Positions 51,538 through 63,134 are shown, numbered from the stretch's first letter. The stretch is 64,000 nucleotides of DNA from Marinobacterium iners DSM 11526 (GCF_900107855.1 NZ_FNRJ01000003.1:1-64000); one strand, 5' to 3'. The notes: generated by a model not told the origin, from the letters alone. Program-made: numbers and translations.

Positions 51538-52122
51538 AATCTGGAAGAGGTTGATCCCTTCCTGCTCAAGCATTCGGACCAGCTCAATCAATGGCAGTCC
51601 AATCAGAGCATTGGGGTCATCCCCTTCGAGGCGCTCAAAGAGTACAATGCCGGCAGCTTCCGACTTGAAGCTGCCGGCACAGTTATAAGGCTGCTCATGC
51701 TGCAGATATCCCTCGATCAGTTGATCGCTGAGCGGGCGAAAATGCACATGATAGGGTATGACCGCCAGTTGATGCTGCCCGGTGGCGGTATTCAGCAGGC
51801 AAAGGCCGGTTAAAAAGGTCAATGTGCGACCTGATGCATCTTTTAGTTGCTGTCGGGCACGCTCGTGAGTGCCGGGCTTGCCGATGATCTGATCATCCAG
51901 TACTGCAACCTGATCGGAGCCGATGATCAGTGCGTCCTTGAAGGTGGGAGCCACCGCCTTGGCTTTTTCCAGTGCCAGGCGAGCGACCAGATCTGCAGGC
52001 GCTTCTGTTGGTATTGGGGTTTCATCAATATCGGGGTGCTTGGTGCGGTAGGGCAGGCCAAGCTTGTCGAGTACCTGGCGACGCCAGGGGGAGCTGGACG
52101 CTAGAACAAGGTTGGGCAACAT
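51529..52122 (-). CDS. yceF: Maf-like nucleotide pyrophosphatase (YceF type)
   Basis: The 197-residue protein has the Maf signature LASSSPWRRQVLDKLGL at the N-terminus, IDETP near residue 34 and IGSDQVAVLD near residue 68. The YceF subfamily hydrolyses 7-methyl-GTP and related modified nucleotides. It is divergent from yceD, an arrangement conserved in gammaproteobacteria. Confidence 0.9.
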   Translation of the reverse strand: MLPNLVLASSSPWRRQVLDKLGLPYRTKHPDIDETPIPTEAPADLVARLALEKAKAVAPTFKDALIIGSDQVAVLDDQIIGKPGTHERARQQLKDASGRTLTFLTGLCLLNTATGQHQLAVIPYHVHFRPLSDQLIEGYLQHEQPYNCAGSFKSEAAGIVLFERLEGDDPNALIGLPLIELVRMLEQEGINLFQISA

Positions 52123-52242
52123 GGGATATCCTTACACGGCTGCGAATTAAAACCTGTCGTGTCCATGTTAACCCTAAAATTAATCTCTGAAACCCCTATT
52201 TTCTTTGACAGGACGGGGTTCTGACCATAGAATTGCGCGCTT

Positions 52243-52767
52243 ATGTCGTACGGTCCATTACCGAAGAAAGTTGACCCTCGCAAACTGGCAGAGCGGGAAG
52301 CCGAATTCAAAGGCACAGCCAATATAGCTGATATGCCTCGATTGGCTTCCTGTCTTGTGGATAGTGAAGGTACCGTTGAGGTCCAGATCCGGTTTGCCAA
52401 GGATGAACAGCGCTTGCGGGTTATCAGTGGCGAAGCGCATGGCAAGGTCCGTATGACTTGTCAGCGTTGTCTTGAGCCCGTCAGTGTCGAGATTGATGCA
52501 TCGCTCAATCTTGCCGTGACACTGACAGACGAGCAGGCACAGAATCTGCCCCGTTGCTATGATCCTTTGATCATGGAGACGGACGAGATTGAACTGCTGC
52601 CAATCATCGAGGATGAGTTGATGCTGAGCCTGCCGCTCGTGCCTTTTCACGATGATTGCAGTATTCAGACCTCGTTCGGTGACGCAGAGACGGCCCGGAC
52701 GCAGGAAGAAAAACCAAACCCTTTCAGTGTATTGGCCCAGCTTAAAGAAAAGGCCGATAAGAGTTAA
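52243..52767 (+). CDS. yceD: YceD/DUF177 protein, ribosome-linked
   Basis: The 174-residue protein has the DUF177 core with CQRCLEPV near residue 75 and an acidic segment ([24 protein letters not shown]). YceD homologues are almost always upstream of rpmF and are needed for 23S rRNA accumulation in some plants and bacteria. Here rpmF follows after 17 bases. The exact function is not established. Confidence 0.9.
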   Translation: MSYGPLPKKVDPRKLAEREAEFKGTANIADMPRLASCLVDSEGTVEVQIRFAKDEQRLRVISGEAHGKVRMTCQRCLEPVSVEIDASLNLAVTLTDEQAQNLPRCYDPLIMETDEIELLPIIEDELMLSLPLVPFHDDCSIQTSFGDAETARTQEEKPNPFSVLAQLKEKADKS

Positions 52768-52784
52768 ACCAGGAGCTATATACC

Positions 52785-52964
52785 ATGGCAGTACAGCAGA
52801 ACAAAAAGTCTCGTTCAAAGCGCGATATGCGTCGCTCACACGATGCACTGAGCGGCCCGACTCTGGCTGTAGACGCAACTACCGGTGAAGTACACCGTCG
52901 TCACCACGTCAGCGCTGACGGCTTTTACCGTGGTCGTCAGGTCATCGCCCAGGGCGACGAGTAA
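52785..52964 (+). CDS. rpmF: 50S ribosomal protein L32
   Basis: This short gene encodes 59 residues starting [20 protein letters not shown], the canonical L32 N-terminus, and ending in GDE. AGGAG precedes the ATG by eight bases. The zinc-binding cysteines found in some L32 proteins are absent, as in most gammaproteobacteria. plsX begins two bases after its stop, linking ribosome and lipid synthesis in one operon. Confidence 0.95.
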   Translation: MAVQQNKKSRSKRDMRRSHDALSGPTLAVDATTGEVHRRHHVSADGFYRGRQVIAQGDE

Positions 52965-52966
52965 GC

Positions 52967-54010
52967 TTGACGGCTGGATATTGCATCGCGGTTGATGCAA
53001 TGGGCGGGGACTTCGGTCCCCGCGTTACCGTTCCTGCTGCCATTGATGCCTTGCGGCGTCACCCCTCCCTCCGGATTCTTCTGGTTGGCAGGCAGGAGCA
53101 GATAGACCCTCTTTTGTCACACTGCACTTCCATTGAATTAGATCGTCTTGCTGTCGTTCATGCCGATTCTGTTGTTGCCATGGATGAAAAGCCCGCACTT
53201 GCGCTGCGTCGTCGCAAGGACTCTTCCATGTACCTTGCTCTACAGGCCGTTGCTGATGGTCGTGCCCATGCCTGTGTCAGTGCCGGAAATACGGGTGCAC
53301 TGATGGTGCTGGGGCGCGGTATTTTGCAGACCTTGCCAGGGATTGATCGACCGGCCATCACTTCGGCTGTTCCGACCGTGAATGGTCACTGCTATATGTT
53401 GGATCTTGGTGCCAATGTGGATTGTACCGCCAGCCACCTGCTGCAGTTTGCCATCATGGGATCTGTTATGGTCAGGGCGGTGGAAAATATCGACCGTCCA
53501 CGTGTTGGGTTGCTCAATATTGGTGCTGAAGAGATCAAGGGTAATGAGCAGGTGAGGCTGGCCTCGCGCCTGCTGGCAGAGCAAAAGCAACTCAACTACG
53601 TTGGCTTTGTTGAAGGTGATGGGGTTTTTTCAGGTCGAGCGGATTTGGTGGTGTGTGACGGTTTTGTTGGCAATATTGCGCTCAAGAGCAGCGAGGGGCT
53701 GGCAAGATTGATCAGTCGCAAGCTGCGGCGCAGTTTTGGTCTTAATCTCTATCGTCGTCTGTTGGCATTGTTGGCTCGGCCTGTGTTGCAGGAGTTGCAG
53801 GCTCAGCTGGATCCCGGTCGCCGTAATGGTGCAAGCCTGCTTGGGCTGCAGGGGATTGTGGTCAAGAGTCACGGTGGTGCCAATCGCAGCTGTTTTGGCT
53901 ACGCGCTTGATCAGGCGGTCTCAGAGGCACAAATGAATGTGCCGGAGCGTATCAGTGAGCAGCTTGAGCTCGATCTGCAAAGCCGTGACGGTAGTGTCAA
54001 AACGTTCTAA
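52967..54010 (+). CDS. plsX: Phosphate acyltransferase PlsX
   Basis: The 347-residue protein begins with TTG and the motif IAVDAMGGDFGP, and contains GNTGALMVLGRG and DLGANVDC. PlsX converts acyl-ACP to acyl-phosphate for phospholipid synthesis. No ATG or GTG is available between the rpmF stop and the conserved N-terminus, so TTG 52967 is the start. In E. coli fabH follows; here fabD follows directly, as in Pseudomonas. Confidence 0.93.
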   Translation: MTAGYCIAVDAMGGDFGPRVTVPAAIDALRRHPSLRILLVGRQEQIDPLLSHCTSIELDRLAVVHADSVVAMDEKPALALRRRKDSSMYLALQAVADGRAHACVSAGNTGALMVLGRGILQTLPGIDRPAITSAVPTVNGHCYMLDLGANVDCTASHLLQFAIMGSVMVRAVENIDRPRVGLLNIGAEEIKGNEQVRLASRLLAEQKQLNYVGFVEGDGVFSGRADLVVCDGFVGNIALKSSEGLARLISRKLRRSFGLNLYRRLLALLARPVLQELQAQLDPGRRNGASLLGLQGIVVKSHGGANRSCFGYALDQAVSEAQMNVPERISEQLELDLQSRDGSVKTF

Positions 54011-54103
54011 TTACGCCCGAATGTTGTACACTTACCCCCTTTGAGCGTCCTTCTGCAGCAGCGTTGAAGGGCGAAGTCACTCGTGTGCAGAAATGGGGAA
54101 GCC

Positions 54104-55033
54104 ATGTCTCAATCGCTTGCTTTCGTTTTTCCCGGTCAGGGGTCTCAGCAGCTGGGTATGTTGTCTGAGCTGGCTGCGGATCATCCGGTTATTCAGGAAA
54201 CCTTCGCAGAGGCCTCGCAGGCGCTGGGTTTTGATCTGTGGGATATGACCCAGAATGGCCCGGAGGAAGCGCTTAACAGTACCGAGAACACGCAACCTGC
54301 ACTGTTAACCGCAGGTGTTGCTCTATGGCGCCTGTGGCAGCAGCGTGGTGGTGCTAATCCGACTGTCATGGCAGGTCATAGTCTGGGTGAGTACACAGCG
54401 CTGGTATGTGCCGGAGCCATGAGTCTTGCGGATGGTGTTCGCCTGGTCAAGCTGCGCGGGGAATATATGCAGCAGGCCGTGCCGGCTGGTACCGGTGCCA
54501 TGGCTGCTATTCTGGGGCTTGATGACGACGCCATAGCGACAGCCTGTGAATCGGCTGCAAAGGGTGCCGTGGTATCTCCCGTGAACTACAATTGCCCGGG
54601 GCAGGTTGTCATTGCCGGCGAAAAAGCGGCTGTTGAGCGAGCTATTGAAGCATGCAAGGCTGCCGGGGCCAAACGGGCCATTCCGTTGCCTGTCAGCGTA
54701 CCTTCTCACTGTGCGCTCATGCGCCCTGCGGCAGATCAGATGGCACAAGCGATGAGTGCGATTGAGTTGCAGATGCCACATATTCCTGTGGTGCAGAATG
54801 TCAGTGCTGACGTGCCTGGTGATCTTGATAGCCTTAAAAATAACCTGTTGCAGCAGCTCTACAGTCCGGTGCTGTGGACAGCCTCGGTGCAGAAAATGGC
54901 CGCCGATGGCGTTGAAACACTCATAGAGTGCGGCCCCGGCAAGGTTTTGACGGGCTTGAACAAGAAGATTGATCGTGCTCTTGTGGGGATGTCGATCAGT
55001 GATCCGGCAGGCCTGGAAAAGGCGCTGGGCTGA
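54104..55033 (+). CDS. fabD: Malonyl-CoA-ACP transacylase
   Basis: The 309-residue enzyme transfers malonyl groups to ACP. It has VFPGQGSQ at the N-terminus, the nucleophile motif GHSLGE near residue 92, and the catalytic histidine in PVSVPSHCALM. ATG 54104 is preceded by GGGGAA. The longer frame adds seven residues only. Confidence 0.94.
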   Translation: MSQSLAFVFPGQGSQQLGMLSELAADHPVIQETFAEASQALGFDLWDMTQNGPEEALNSTENTQPALLTAGVALWRLWQQRGGANPTVMAGHSLGEYTALVCAGAMSLADGVRLVKLRGEYMQQAVPAGTGAMAAILGLDDDAIATACESAAKGAVVSPVNYNCPGQVVIAGEKAAVERAIEACKAAGAKRAIPLPVSVPSHCALMRPAADQMAQAMSAIELQMPHIPVVQNVSADVPGDLDSLKNNLLQQLYSPVLWTASVQKMAADGVETLIECGPGKVLTGLNKKIDRALVGMSISDPAGLEKALG

Positions 55034-55058
55034 GTATTCAGATGATTGGGAAGGCAGA

Positions 55059-55802
55059 ATGAGTATTGAAGGAAAAGTGGCGCTGGTGACGGGCGCAACC
55101 CGGGGTATTGGCAAGGCGATAGCAATCAACTTGGCGTCACAGGGCGCGGTGGTGATTGGTACCGCAACCAGTGAGAAGGGGGCGGATGCAATCAGTGCCT
55201 ATCTGACTGAGGTGGGCAACAAGGGTTGTGGCATGGTGCTGGATGTAGCGGACGCCGCATCAGTTGATGCTGTGCTGAAGCAGATTCAGGCCGACTTTGG
55301 CACCATCGAGATTCTGGTGAACAATGCTGGCATTACGCGCGACAATATTCTCATGCGAATGAAAGACGATGAGTGGGATTCGGTTCTGAATACCAATTTG
55401 ACGTCTGTCTATCGTCTGGTTAAAGGTTGCCTGCGTGGCATGACCAAGGCACGCTGGGGACGCATTATCAGCGTCAGCTCAGTGGTTGCGTCCATGGGTA
55501 ATGCCGGGCAGGCCAACTATGCGGCCGCCAAGTCGGGCATGGAGGGCTTTACGCGTGCGCTGGCCCGTGAGGTTGGTTCTCGCAATATTGCGGTCAATTG
55601 CGTCGCTCCGGGGTTCATTGACACCGATATGACGGCAGGCCTGGCTGATGAGCACAAACAGAACCTGCAGTCACAGATTCCGATGAGCCGCCTTGGGCAG
55701 CCTGAAGAAGTGGCCGCTGTTGTGGGCTTCCTTGCGGGTGATGGCGGAGCCTATGTCACCGGTGATACCATTCACGTGAATGGCGGAATGTACATGTCCT
55801 GA
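55059..55802 (+). CDS. fabG: 3-oxoacyl-ACP reductase
   Basis: The 247-residue SDR reduces 3-oxoacyl-ACP with NADPH. It shows TGATRGIGKA, NNAG, catalytic Ser in VSSVVAS and YAAAK, and the C-terminal GGMYMS ending typical of FabG. It starts 25 bases after fabD and is followed by a separate acpP promoter region. Confidence 0.95.
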   Translation: MSIEGKVALVTGATRGIGKAIAINLASQGAVVIGTATSEKGADAISAYLTEVGNKGCGMVLDVADAASVDAVLKQIQADFGTIEILVNNAGITRDNILMRMKDDEWDSVLNTNLTSVYRLVKGCLRGMTKARWGRIISVSSVVASMGNAGQANYAAAKSGMEGFTRALAREVGSRNIAVNCVAPGFIDTDMTAGLADEHKQNLQSQIPMSRLGQPEEVAAVVGFLAGDGGAYVTGDTIHVNGGMYMS

Positions 55803-55851
55803 TCAGGGACAAAGGCGGACATCACAAAAATTTGTTTTTTCCGCCGATTTG

Positions 55852-55882
55852 TTGATAATTGGCCGTCAGCTGACGGTAAATA
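55852..55882 (+). promoter_or_regulatory. Candidate acpP promoter with embedded palindrome
   Basis: TTGATA (55852-55857) and TAAATA (55877-55882) are spaced by 19 bases. Between them lies the perfect 14-base palindrome CCGTCAGCTGACGG (55863-55876). A regulator bound there would sit directly on the promoter. The start codon is 102 bases downstream, giving a long leader. Confidence 0.45.
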
Positions 55883-55984
55883 AAATTCAGACCGTCACGC
55901 TTGTTGCCAGAGCGTAATGGGTTTTCTAAAATTCCATGTCGCATCCTGCGATGTGATGGTGTTGAGAAGAAAATAGGAAGAGAT

Positions 55985-56218
55985 ATGAGTAACATTGAAG
56001 AGCGCGTAAAGAAGATCATCGCTGAACAGCTGGGCGTTAAAGAAGAAGAAGTTGTTAACTCTGCTTCCTTCGTTGAAGATCTGGGTGCCGACTCCCTGGA
56101 TACTGTTGAGCTGGTAATGGCGCTGGAAGAGGAATTCGAGACTGAAATTCCTGATGAAGAAGCTGAAAAGATCACGACTGTTCAGCTGGCGATCGATTAC
56201 ATCAACGCTCATCAGTAA
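55985..56218 (+). CDS. acpP: Acyl carrier protein
   Basis: The 77-residue acidic four-helix protein carries the phosphopantetheine on Ser37 in GADSLD. It is nearly identical in pattern to other gammaproteobacterial AcpP proteins. Only ATG 55985 gives the conserved N-terminus ([11 protein letters not shown]). A strong terminator follows. Confidence 0.97.
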   Translation: MSNIEERVKKIIAEQLGVKEEEVVNSASFVEDLGADSLDTVELVMALEEEFETEIPDEEAEKITTVQLAIDYINAHQ

Positions 56219-56240
56219 TCAATCCCGACCGAATTAGCCG

Positions 56241-56282
56241 AAAAGCCGCATCTATATGCGAATATAGTGCGGCTTTTCTTTT
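56241..56282 (+). terminator. Terminator after acpP
   Basis: AAAAGCCGCA (56241-56250) pairs with TGCGGCTTTT (56268-56277), and inside it CTATAT pairs with ATATAG. T-rich sequence CTTTT follows. The hairpin should end most acpP transcripts before fabF. Confidence 0.93.
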
Positions 56283-56312
56283 GTACAGGCCTTCTTTGGC
56301 TGGAGGAGTAGG

Positions 56313-57551
56313 ATGTCTCGCAGAAAAGTTGTTGTGACCGGTATCGGTCTGCTGACACCCGTAGGCAGTGCCGTTAAGGACACCTGGAGCAATATCCTGG
56401 CCGGTAAAAGCGGTGTGGCACCCATCGATTTTTTTGACGCTTCCCAATTCGCAACTCGCTTTTCTGCATCGGTCAAGAATTTTGATCTTGAGCCTTACAT
56501 GAGCCCCAAAGAGGGGCGCAAGATGGATCTGTTTATTCAGTACGGAATGGTCGCTGCAGCCCAGGCCATCGACGATTCCGGTATTGAAGCCAGTGAAGCC
56601 AATTCTCACCGTATTGGTTGTGCCATTGGCTCCGGCATCGGTGGCTTACCGATGATCGAGAAAACCCATGATATTCTTAACGGCAGCGGTCCCCGCCGGG
56701 TATCGCCGTTTTTTGTGCCGGGCAGTATCATCAATATGATTTCAGGCAATGTGGCGATCAAACATGGCTTCCGTGGGCCTAATATTGCGATCACTACTGC
56801 CTGTACCACAGGTACCCATAACATTGGTCATGCCATGCGCATGATCCAGTATGGTGATGCTGATGTGATGGTGGCCGGTGGTGCCGAAATGGCCACAACC
56901 CCGTTGGGGCTGGCCGGCTTCTCGGCTGCTCGTGCGCTGTCGACCCGTAATGAGGCTCCTCAGGCAGCCAGTCGTCCGTGGGATCGTGATCGTGACGGCT
57001 TTGTGCTTGGTGATGGTGCCGGTGTTCTGGTATTGGAAGAGTATGAACATGCCAAGGCGCGTGGCGCAAATATCTACTGTGAGCTGTCAGGCTTTGGCAT
57101 GAGTGATGATGCGTTCCATATGACGGCTCCGCCGGAGGATGGGGCAGGTGCGGCTCTGGCGATGCAGAATGCGATCAATGATGCAGCCATCAGTCCGGAT
57201 ATGATTCACTATATCAACGCTCATGGCACCTCCACTCCGGCTGGTGATATCGCTGAGTCCAATGCCGCAAAACGTGTACTGGGCAGTGCGGCAGAACAGG
57301 TACGCATGAGCTCCACCAAATCGATGATCGGTCATCTGTTGGGCGCGGCGGGTGCTGTCGAGGCGGCGTTCTGTGTTCTGGCTCTGCGTGATCAGGTTGC
57401 ACCGCCCACGATCAATCTTGACAATCCATCCGAAGGATGCGATCTGAACTACGTTCCGCATGAAGCTCAGAGCTGTCGTATTGGTGCAGCCATGTCGAAC
57501 TCGTTCGGCTTTGGTGGCACCAACGGCACCTTGATCTTCAATCGGCTTTAA
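56313..57551 (+). CDS. fabF: 3-oxoacyl-ACP synthase II
   Basis: The 412-residue condensing enzyme elongates acyl-ACP. Catalytic residues are in [10 protein letters not shown] (Cys), [11 protein letters not shown] (His) and [12 protein letters not shown] (His). A GGAGGAG ribosome-binding site precedes the ATG. Length and motifs fit FabF rather than FabB. Confidence 0.95.
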   Translation: MSRRKVVVTGIGLLTPVGSAVKDTWSNILAGKSGVAPIDFFDASQFATRFSASVKNFDLEPYMSPKEGRKMDLFIQYGMVAAAQAIDDSGIEASEANSHRIGCAIGSGIGGLPMIEKTHDILNGSGPRRVSPFFVPGSIINMISGNVAIKHGFRGPNIAITTACTTGTHNIGHAMRMIQYGDADVMVAGGAEMATTPLGLAGFSAARALSTRNEAPQAASRPWDRDRDGFVLGDGAGVLVLEEYEHAKARGANIYCELSGFGMSDDAFHMTAPPEDGAGAALAMQNAINDAAISPDMIHYINAHGTSTPAGDIAESNAAKRVLGSAAEQVRMSSTKSMIGHLLGAAGAVEAAFCVLALRDQVAPPTINLDNPSEGCDLNYVPHEAQSCRIGAAMSNSFGFGGTNGTLIFNRL

Positions 57552-57567
57552 GAGGACGGGAGGCGTC

Positions 57568-58413
57568 TTGGCCTCCCAATATTCCATGCAGGCGCAGACG
57601 CTGGTCAATGGCCTTCCGGCCACACAGATTGATGTCACCGATCGTGCTCTCGCTTACGGTCACGGCCTTTTTGAAACGTTGCTGGTGCTCAATGGCAAGC
57701 CGGTTTTTTATCCGGCTCATCTACAGCGATTGATGAATGGCTGTATGCGGCTTGGTATACCTGCTGCCGGCCTTGAGCGGCAGCTTGAAACTGATCTTGA
57801 ATGCTTGGCGCTTCCCGAGACTCCCGCCGTACTCAAACTTATCCTCTCCTGTGGTAGTGGCGGCAGAGGTTATTTGACGCCTGATCCCGCTTCTCCGCTT
57901 CGTATCCTGATGTTAACGCCAATGCCCACGTATCCGGACCAGCCTGAGCGGGGTGTTCAGGTACGCTGGTGCAGCACGCGCCTGGCCCGTCAGCCACTGC
58001 TGTCAGGTATCAAGCACCTGAACCGGCTTGAGCAGGTGTTGGCGCGTAATGAATGGAGCGATCCGGCGGTACGGGAAGGGCTTATGTGTGATACCGAGGG
58101 CTGGGTCGTCGAAGGTACCATGAGCAACCTGTGCTTTATCAAGCAGCACCGTTTCTGTACACCGTTGCTGGACCAGGCCGGAATCGAGGGTGTTGTGCGC
58201 AATCAACTGTTGCAGCTGGCGGCTGATCTGGGGCTTGAAACTGAACAGGGGTACTATACCCCTGCAGAGGTTGAGTCTGCCGAAGAGCTGTTCATATGTA
58301 ACAGCCTGATCGGTATCTGGCCAATAACCCGGTTGGGAGAGCGCAGATATACGCCAGGCCCATTTACGGCAAAACTGCAGGCAGCCCTGCAACAACGGAT
58401 GATCTCATGCTGA
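57568..58413 (+). CDS. pabC: Aminodeoxychorismate lyase
   Basis: The 281-residue fold-type IV PLP enzyme makes 4-aminobenzoate for folate. It shows RALAYGHGLFETLLV, the PLP lysine in SGIKHLNRLEQVLA and VVEGTMSNLCF. TTG 57568 is chosen because GGGAGG lies four bases upstream; ATG 57586 has no ribosome-binding site. Its position between fabF and mltG is conserved. Confidence 0.92.
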   Translation: MASQYSMQAQTLVNGLPATQIDVTDRALAYGHGLFETLLVLNGKPVFYPAHLQRLMNGCMRLGIPAAGLERQLETDLECLALPETPAVLKLILSCGSGGRGYLTPDPASPLRILMLTPMPTYPDQPERGVQVRWCSTRLARQPLLSGIKHLNRLEQVLARNEWSDPAVREGLMCDTEGWVVEGTMSNLCFIKQHRFCTPLLDQAGIEGVVRNQLLQLAADLGLETEQGYYTPAEVESAEELFICNSLIGIWPITRLGERRYTPGPFTAKLQAALQQRMISC

Positions 58414-59441
58414 AGAAAATTGTACTGCTGCTGGTGTTGATTGTGACCGTTGGGGCCTTGGCTCTTGGTTACGGATACAAGCTGCAGCAGCAGAAGCTGA
58501 ATCAGCCGCTTGCAGTGGAATCTGAACGCTCTCTGATGGTTGAAAGAGGCACCTGGTTTGGTGCTTTTGCCCGACAATTGGCTGAGGAGGGCTTGATTGA
58601 TGACCCTCTGTGGCTGCGCATAGAGGCAAAGCTCAATCCATCGATTACTCAGATCAGGGCCGGTGAATATCGACTCGAGCCAGGTATGAGCTTGCGGCAG
58701 CTTCTGGAGCGGGTGTTGGCCGGTGATACGGTCGACTACAGTTTTACCTTTATTGAAGGAATGAATTTCCGTCAGCTGATGATGGCGCTGGCGAGCAGTG
58801 AAGTGCTTGAGCAGCGTGCAGCAGAGATGACTGAAGCGGAGCTGCTGGCTCATCTGGGCAGTGATGAAGAGGCGATTGAAGGTTTGTTTCTGGCCGAAAC
58901 CTACCACTTTGAAAGGGGTATGACTGACCTTCAGTTGCTTGAGCGTGCCCATGCGGATCTGAATGCCTTTCTGCAGCAGGCTTGGGAGGGACGCACAAAA
59001 GGTCTGCCTTATGCGTCACCCTATGAGGCTCTGATCATGGCCTCTATCATCGAAAAGGAAACCGGTGTGCCGGACGAGCGTGGCAAAATTGCAGGTGTGT
59101 TTGTGCGCCGCCTTGAGCGAGGCATGCGGCTGCAAACTGACCCAACCGTGATCTATGGCATGGGGGAGCGCTATGAAGGTCGCATTACACGAGCTGATCT
59201 GCGACGTCCTACGCCTTGGAATACCTATGTGATCGATGGGCTGCCACCCACCCCCATTGCCTTGGCCGGTCGTGAAGCGATACGTGCGGCACTTAATCCT
59301 GAAGAGGGCTCTTCACTGTATTTTGTTGCCAAGGGTGACGGAACCCATCAGTTTTCGAACACTCTGCAGGAACACAATCGTGCCGTGCGAGAGTATCAAT
59401 TGCAGCGGCGAGCGGATTACCGTTCATCACCCGGGAACTAA
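58407..59441 (+). CDS. mltG: Endolytic murein transglycosylase MltG
   Basis: The 344-residue protein has one N-terminal membrane helix (about residues 4-24), a LysM-like segment (RAGEYRLEPGMSLRQLLERVL) and the catalytic domain with the glutamate in IIEKETGVPDER. MltG cuts nascent glycan strands and sets their length. The start overlaps pabC by seven bases. Confidence 0.94.
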   Translation: MLKKIVLLLVLIVTVGALALGYGYKLQQQKLNQPLAVESERSLMVERGTWFGAFARQLAEEGLIDDPLWLRIEAKLNPSITQIRAGEYRLEPGMSLRQLLERVLAGDTVDYSFTFIEGMNFRQLMMALASSEVLEQRAAEMTEAELLAHLGSDEEAIEGLFLAETYHFERGMTDLQLLERAHADLNAFLQQAWEGRTKGLPYASPYEALIMASIIEKETGVPDERGKIAGVFVRRLERGMRLQTDPTVIYGMGERYEGRITRADLRRPTPWNTYVIDGLPPTPIALAGREAIRAALNPEEGSSLYFVAKGDGTHQFSNTLQEHNRAVREYQLQRRADYRSSPGN

Positions 59442-61065
<1,624 letters not shown>

Positions 61066-61084
61066 ACAGAGGAGCGTTGTATCC

Positions 61085-61435
61085 ATGGCGGTAATACCAA
61101 GAATCAGTCACGGTATCCTGTCGCTGTCCATCGATAATAAGGACAGCCTTTATAAAGCGTATATGCCATTCGTCACCAATGGTGGTCTGTTCATTCCGAC
61201 AACCCGAACCTATCAGTTGGGGGAAGAAGTGTTCATGTTGCTGATGTTGATGGATGAACCCGATAAGGTACCGGTTACCGGTAAGGTTATATGGGTCACG
61301 CCCAAGGCGGCCCAAGGTGGTCGAATACCGGGCATCGGCATTCAGCTGTCTGGTGATGATGCTGCTCTGGTACGCAAAATCGAGACTTATCTGGCCGGTG
61401 CAATGGAGTCGGGACGACGTACCAACACCCTTTGA
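61085..61435 (+). CDS. pilZ: Type IV pilus PilZ protein
   Basis: The 116-residue protein has the PilZ fold (GGLFIPTTRTYQLGEEVFMLLMLMDEP, GKVIWVTPKAAQGGRIPGIGIQL) but lacks the RxxxR motif needed for c-di-GMP binding, as in the pilus-assembly PilZ protein of Pseudomonas. It is needed for type IV pilus biogenesis with FimX/PilB. The holB-pilZ-tatD order is conserved. Confidence 0.9.
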   Translation: MAVIPRISHGILSLSIDNKDSLYKAYMPFVTNGGLFIPTTRTYQLGEEVFMLLMLMDEPDKVPVTGKVIWVTPKAAQGGRIPGIGIQLSGDDAALVRKIETYLAGAMESGRRTNTL

Positions 61436-61447
61436 TCAAGAGTTAAC

Positions 61448-62227
61448 ATGTTTATAGATTCACATTGCCACCTCGATATGCTGGACCTGTCACGGCATGA
61501 TAATTCCCTCGATAACATAATGGCGGCGGCCCGCGAGCGTCAGGTTGGGCAAATGCTCTGCGTGTGTGTCGACCTGAACAGGTTCGACAGCATGGTTTCT
61601 GTGGCGCAAAGTCAGCCCAATGTCTGGTTTTCTGCCGGCATTCATCCCTTGCATGTTGAAGAGAGTCCGTTTGATCGGGAGCGACTGGCAGAGTTGGCTC
61701 AGAATCCACGTATTGTGGCACTGGGCGAGACTGGTCTTGACTATCACTACACCAAAGAAACACTGGAACAGCAGCAGTCCAGCTTTGCCGGGCACCTGCA
61801 GCTGGCGGCCGAGATGGATCTGCCCGTGATTGTTCACACCCGCGATGCGCGTGAAGATACCATCCGCCTGATTCGTGAGCATGGTAGTTCGGAATCGGCC
61901 GGCGTGTTGCATTGCTTTACCGAGTCGCTGGAAATGGCGAAGTCGGCACTTGATCTCGGTTACATGATCTCGTTTTCTGGCATCGTCAGCTTCCGTAATG
62001 CAGCAGAGCTGCGCGATGTAGTGAAAGCGGTGCCCCTGGAGCGGATGCTGATCGAAACTGATTCCCCATACCTGGCGCCGGTACCTCACCGGGGCAAGCA
62101 GAATCAGCCGGCCTATGTGGCAGATGTTGCTGCATGTGTCGCCGAGCTTAAGGGTATTTCAGTTGAGCAGGTTGCCGAGCAGACTACGGCCAACTTCCAT
62201 CAGTTGTTCAAGCGTACTCAGCCCTGA
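61448..62227 (+). CDS. TatD-family metal-dependent hydrolase (YcfH type)
   Basis: The 259-residue TIM-barrel hydrolase shows the metal motifs DSHCHLD (residues 3-9), GETGLDYHY, VHTRDA, HCFTE and ETDSPYLAP. TatD/YcfH proteins are magnesium-dependent DNases or deacetylase-like enzymes. It lies 12 bases after pilZ. Confidence 0.92.
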   Translation: MFIDSHCHLDMLDLSRHDNSLDNIMAAARERQVGQMLCVCVDLNRFDSMVSVAQSQPNVWFSAGIHPLHVEESPFDRERLAELAQNPRIVALGETGLDYHYTKETLEQQQSSFAGHLQLAAEMDLPVIVHTRDAREDTIRLIREHGSSESAGVLHCFTESLEMAKSALDLGYMISFSGIVSFRNAAELRDVVKAVPLERMLIETDSPYLAPVPHRGKQNQPAYVADVAACVAELKGISVEQVAEQTTANFHQLFKRTQP

Positions 62228-62228
62228 A

Positions 62229-63134
62229 ATGCATTATTTTCAGCCTCCGGTCGATTATATCGAGCCTGTATTTCGTCCTCCGAGCGAAGCTGATTCGCTG
62301 ATTTTCCAGGTCACCAATGGTTGCAGCTGGAATCGCTGTACCTTCTGTGACATGTATATTGACGACCATAAGCGCTTCAGGCCCAAGCCTGAATCAGACG
62401 TTCTGGCCGAGATCGAACGTTGTGGTCAGGTAATGCCCTGGGTGCAACGTGTATTTCTGGCAGATGGTGATGCCATGGCACTGTCGGTAAGACGCCTGAG
62501 CAGCATTCTGGAAGCGATCCGTACGCATCTGCCACAGGTACGAAGAGTGTCGGCGTATTGTTTGCCAGTCAACCTGAAGCGCAAGAGCGTGGAAGAGCTG
62601 CAACGGTTGCGTGAGCTCGGGCTGACACTCATCTATATGGGGGCTGAAAGTGGCTCTGACAACGTCCTGGCGGCCTTCGACAAAGGGGAAACCTTTGAGA
62701 GTACTGCTGAAGCTCTGCTCAAGGCGCAAAAGGCAGGCATAAAGCGCTCCGTAATGCTGATTAACGGGGCAGGAGGTCGGCGGTATTCCGATGAGCATGC
62801 CGAAGCTTCAGCTCGGCTGGTCAACTTGACGCAGCCAGAATATCTGGCAACTCTGGTGCTGTTCTTTCGTCGAGGTGCCGAACAGCGTGTGCGTGCCGGC
62901 TACGATGGTGATTTTGAGCCTTTGGATGCGGAAGGTCTATTTCGTGAAATGCATCTGTTGATCAGTGCGACCGAGCTGAAGCAGACGGTCTTTCGCAGTG
63001 ATCATGTATCCAATGCACTGGTGTTGAAGGGCACGTTGGGGAGGGATAAAGCACGTTTGCTGTCAGAGATTGAAGCAGCTGTTGAGTGGGTGCAGCAACA
63101 TCATATTCCAATGCGCCAGCAGGAGCGTTTCTAA
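62229..63134 (+). CDS. Radical SAM protein of unknown substrate
   Basis: The 301-residue enzyme has an iron-sulfur cluster motif CSWNRCTFC (C-X4-C-X2-C) near residue 32, followed by DMYIDDHKRF, and later YMGAESGSDNVLAAF (SAM-binding GxESG). The family is widespread as a stand-alone gene near tatD, but its reaction is not known to me. ATG 62229 follows the tatD stop by one base. The predicted product lacks an extra cobalamin or cluster domain. Confidence 0.85.
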   Translation: MHYFQPPVDYIEPVFRPPSEADSLIFQVTNGCSWNRCTFCDMYIDDHKRFRPKPESDVLAEIERCGQVMPWVQRVFLADGDAMALSVRRLSSILEAIRTHLPQVRRVSAYCLPVNLKRKSVEELQRLRELGLTLIYMGAESGSDNVLAAFDKGETFESTAEALLKAQKAGIKRSVMLINGAGGRRYSDEHAEASARLVNLTQPEYLATLVLFFRRGAEQRVRAGYDGDFEPLDAEGLFREMHLLISATELKQTVFRSDHVSNALVLKGTLGRDKARLLSEIEAAVEWVQQHHIPMRQQERF

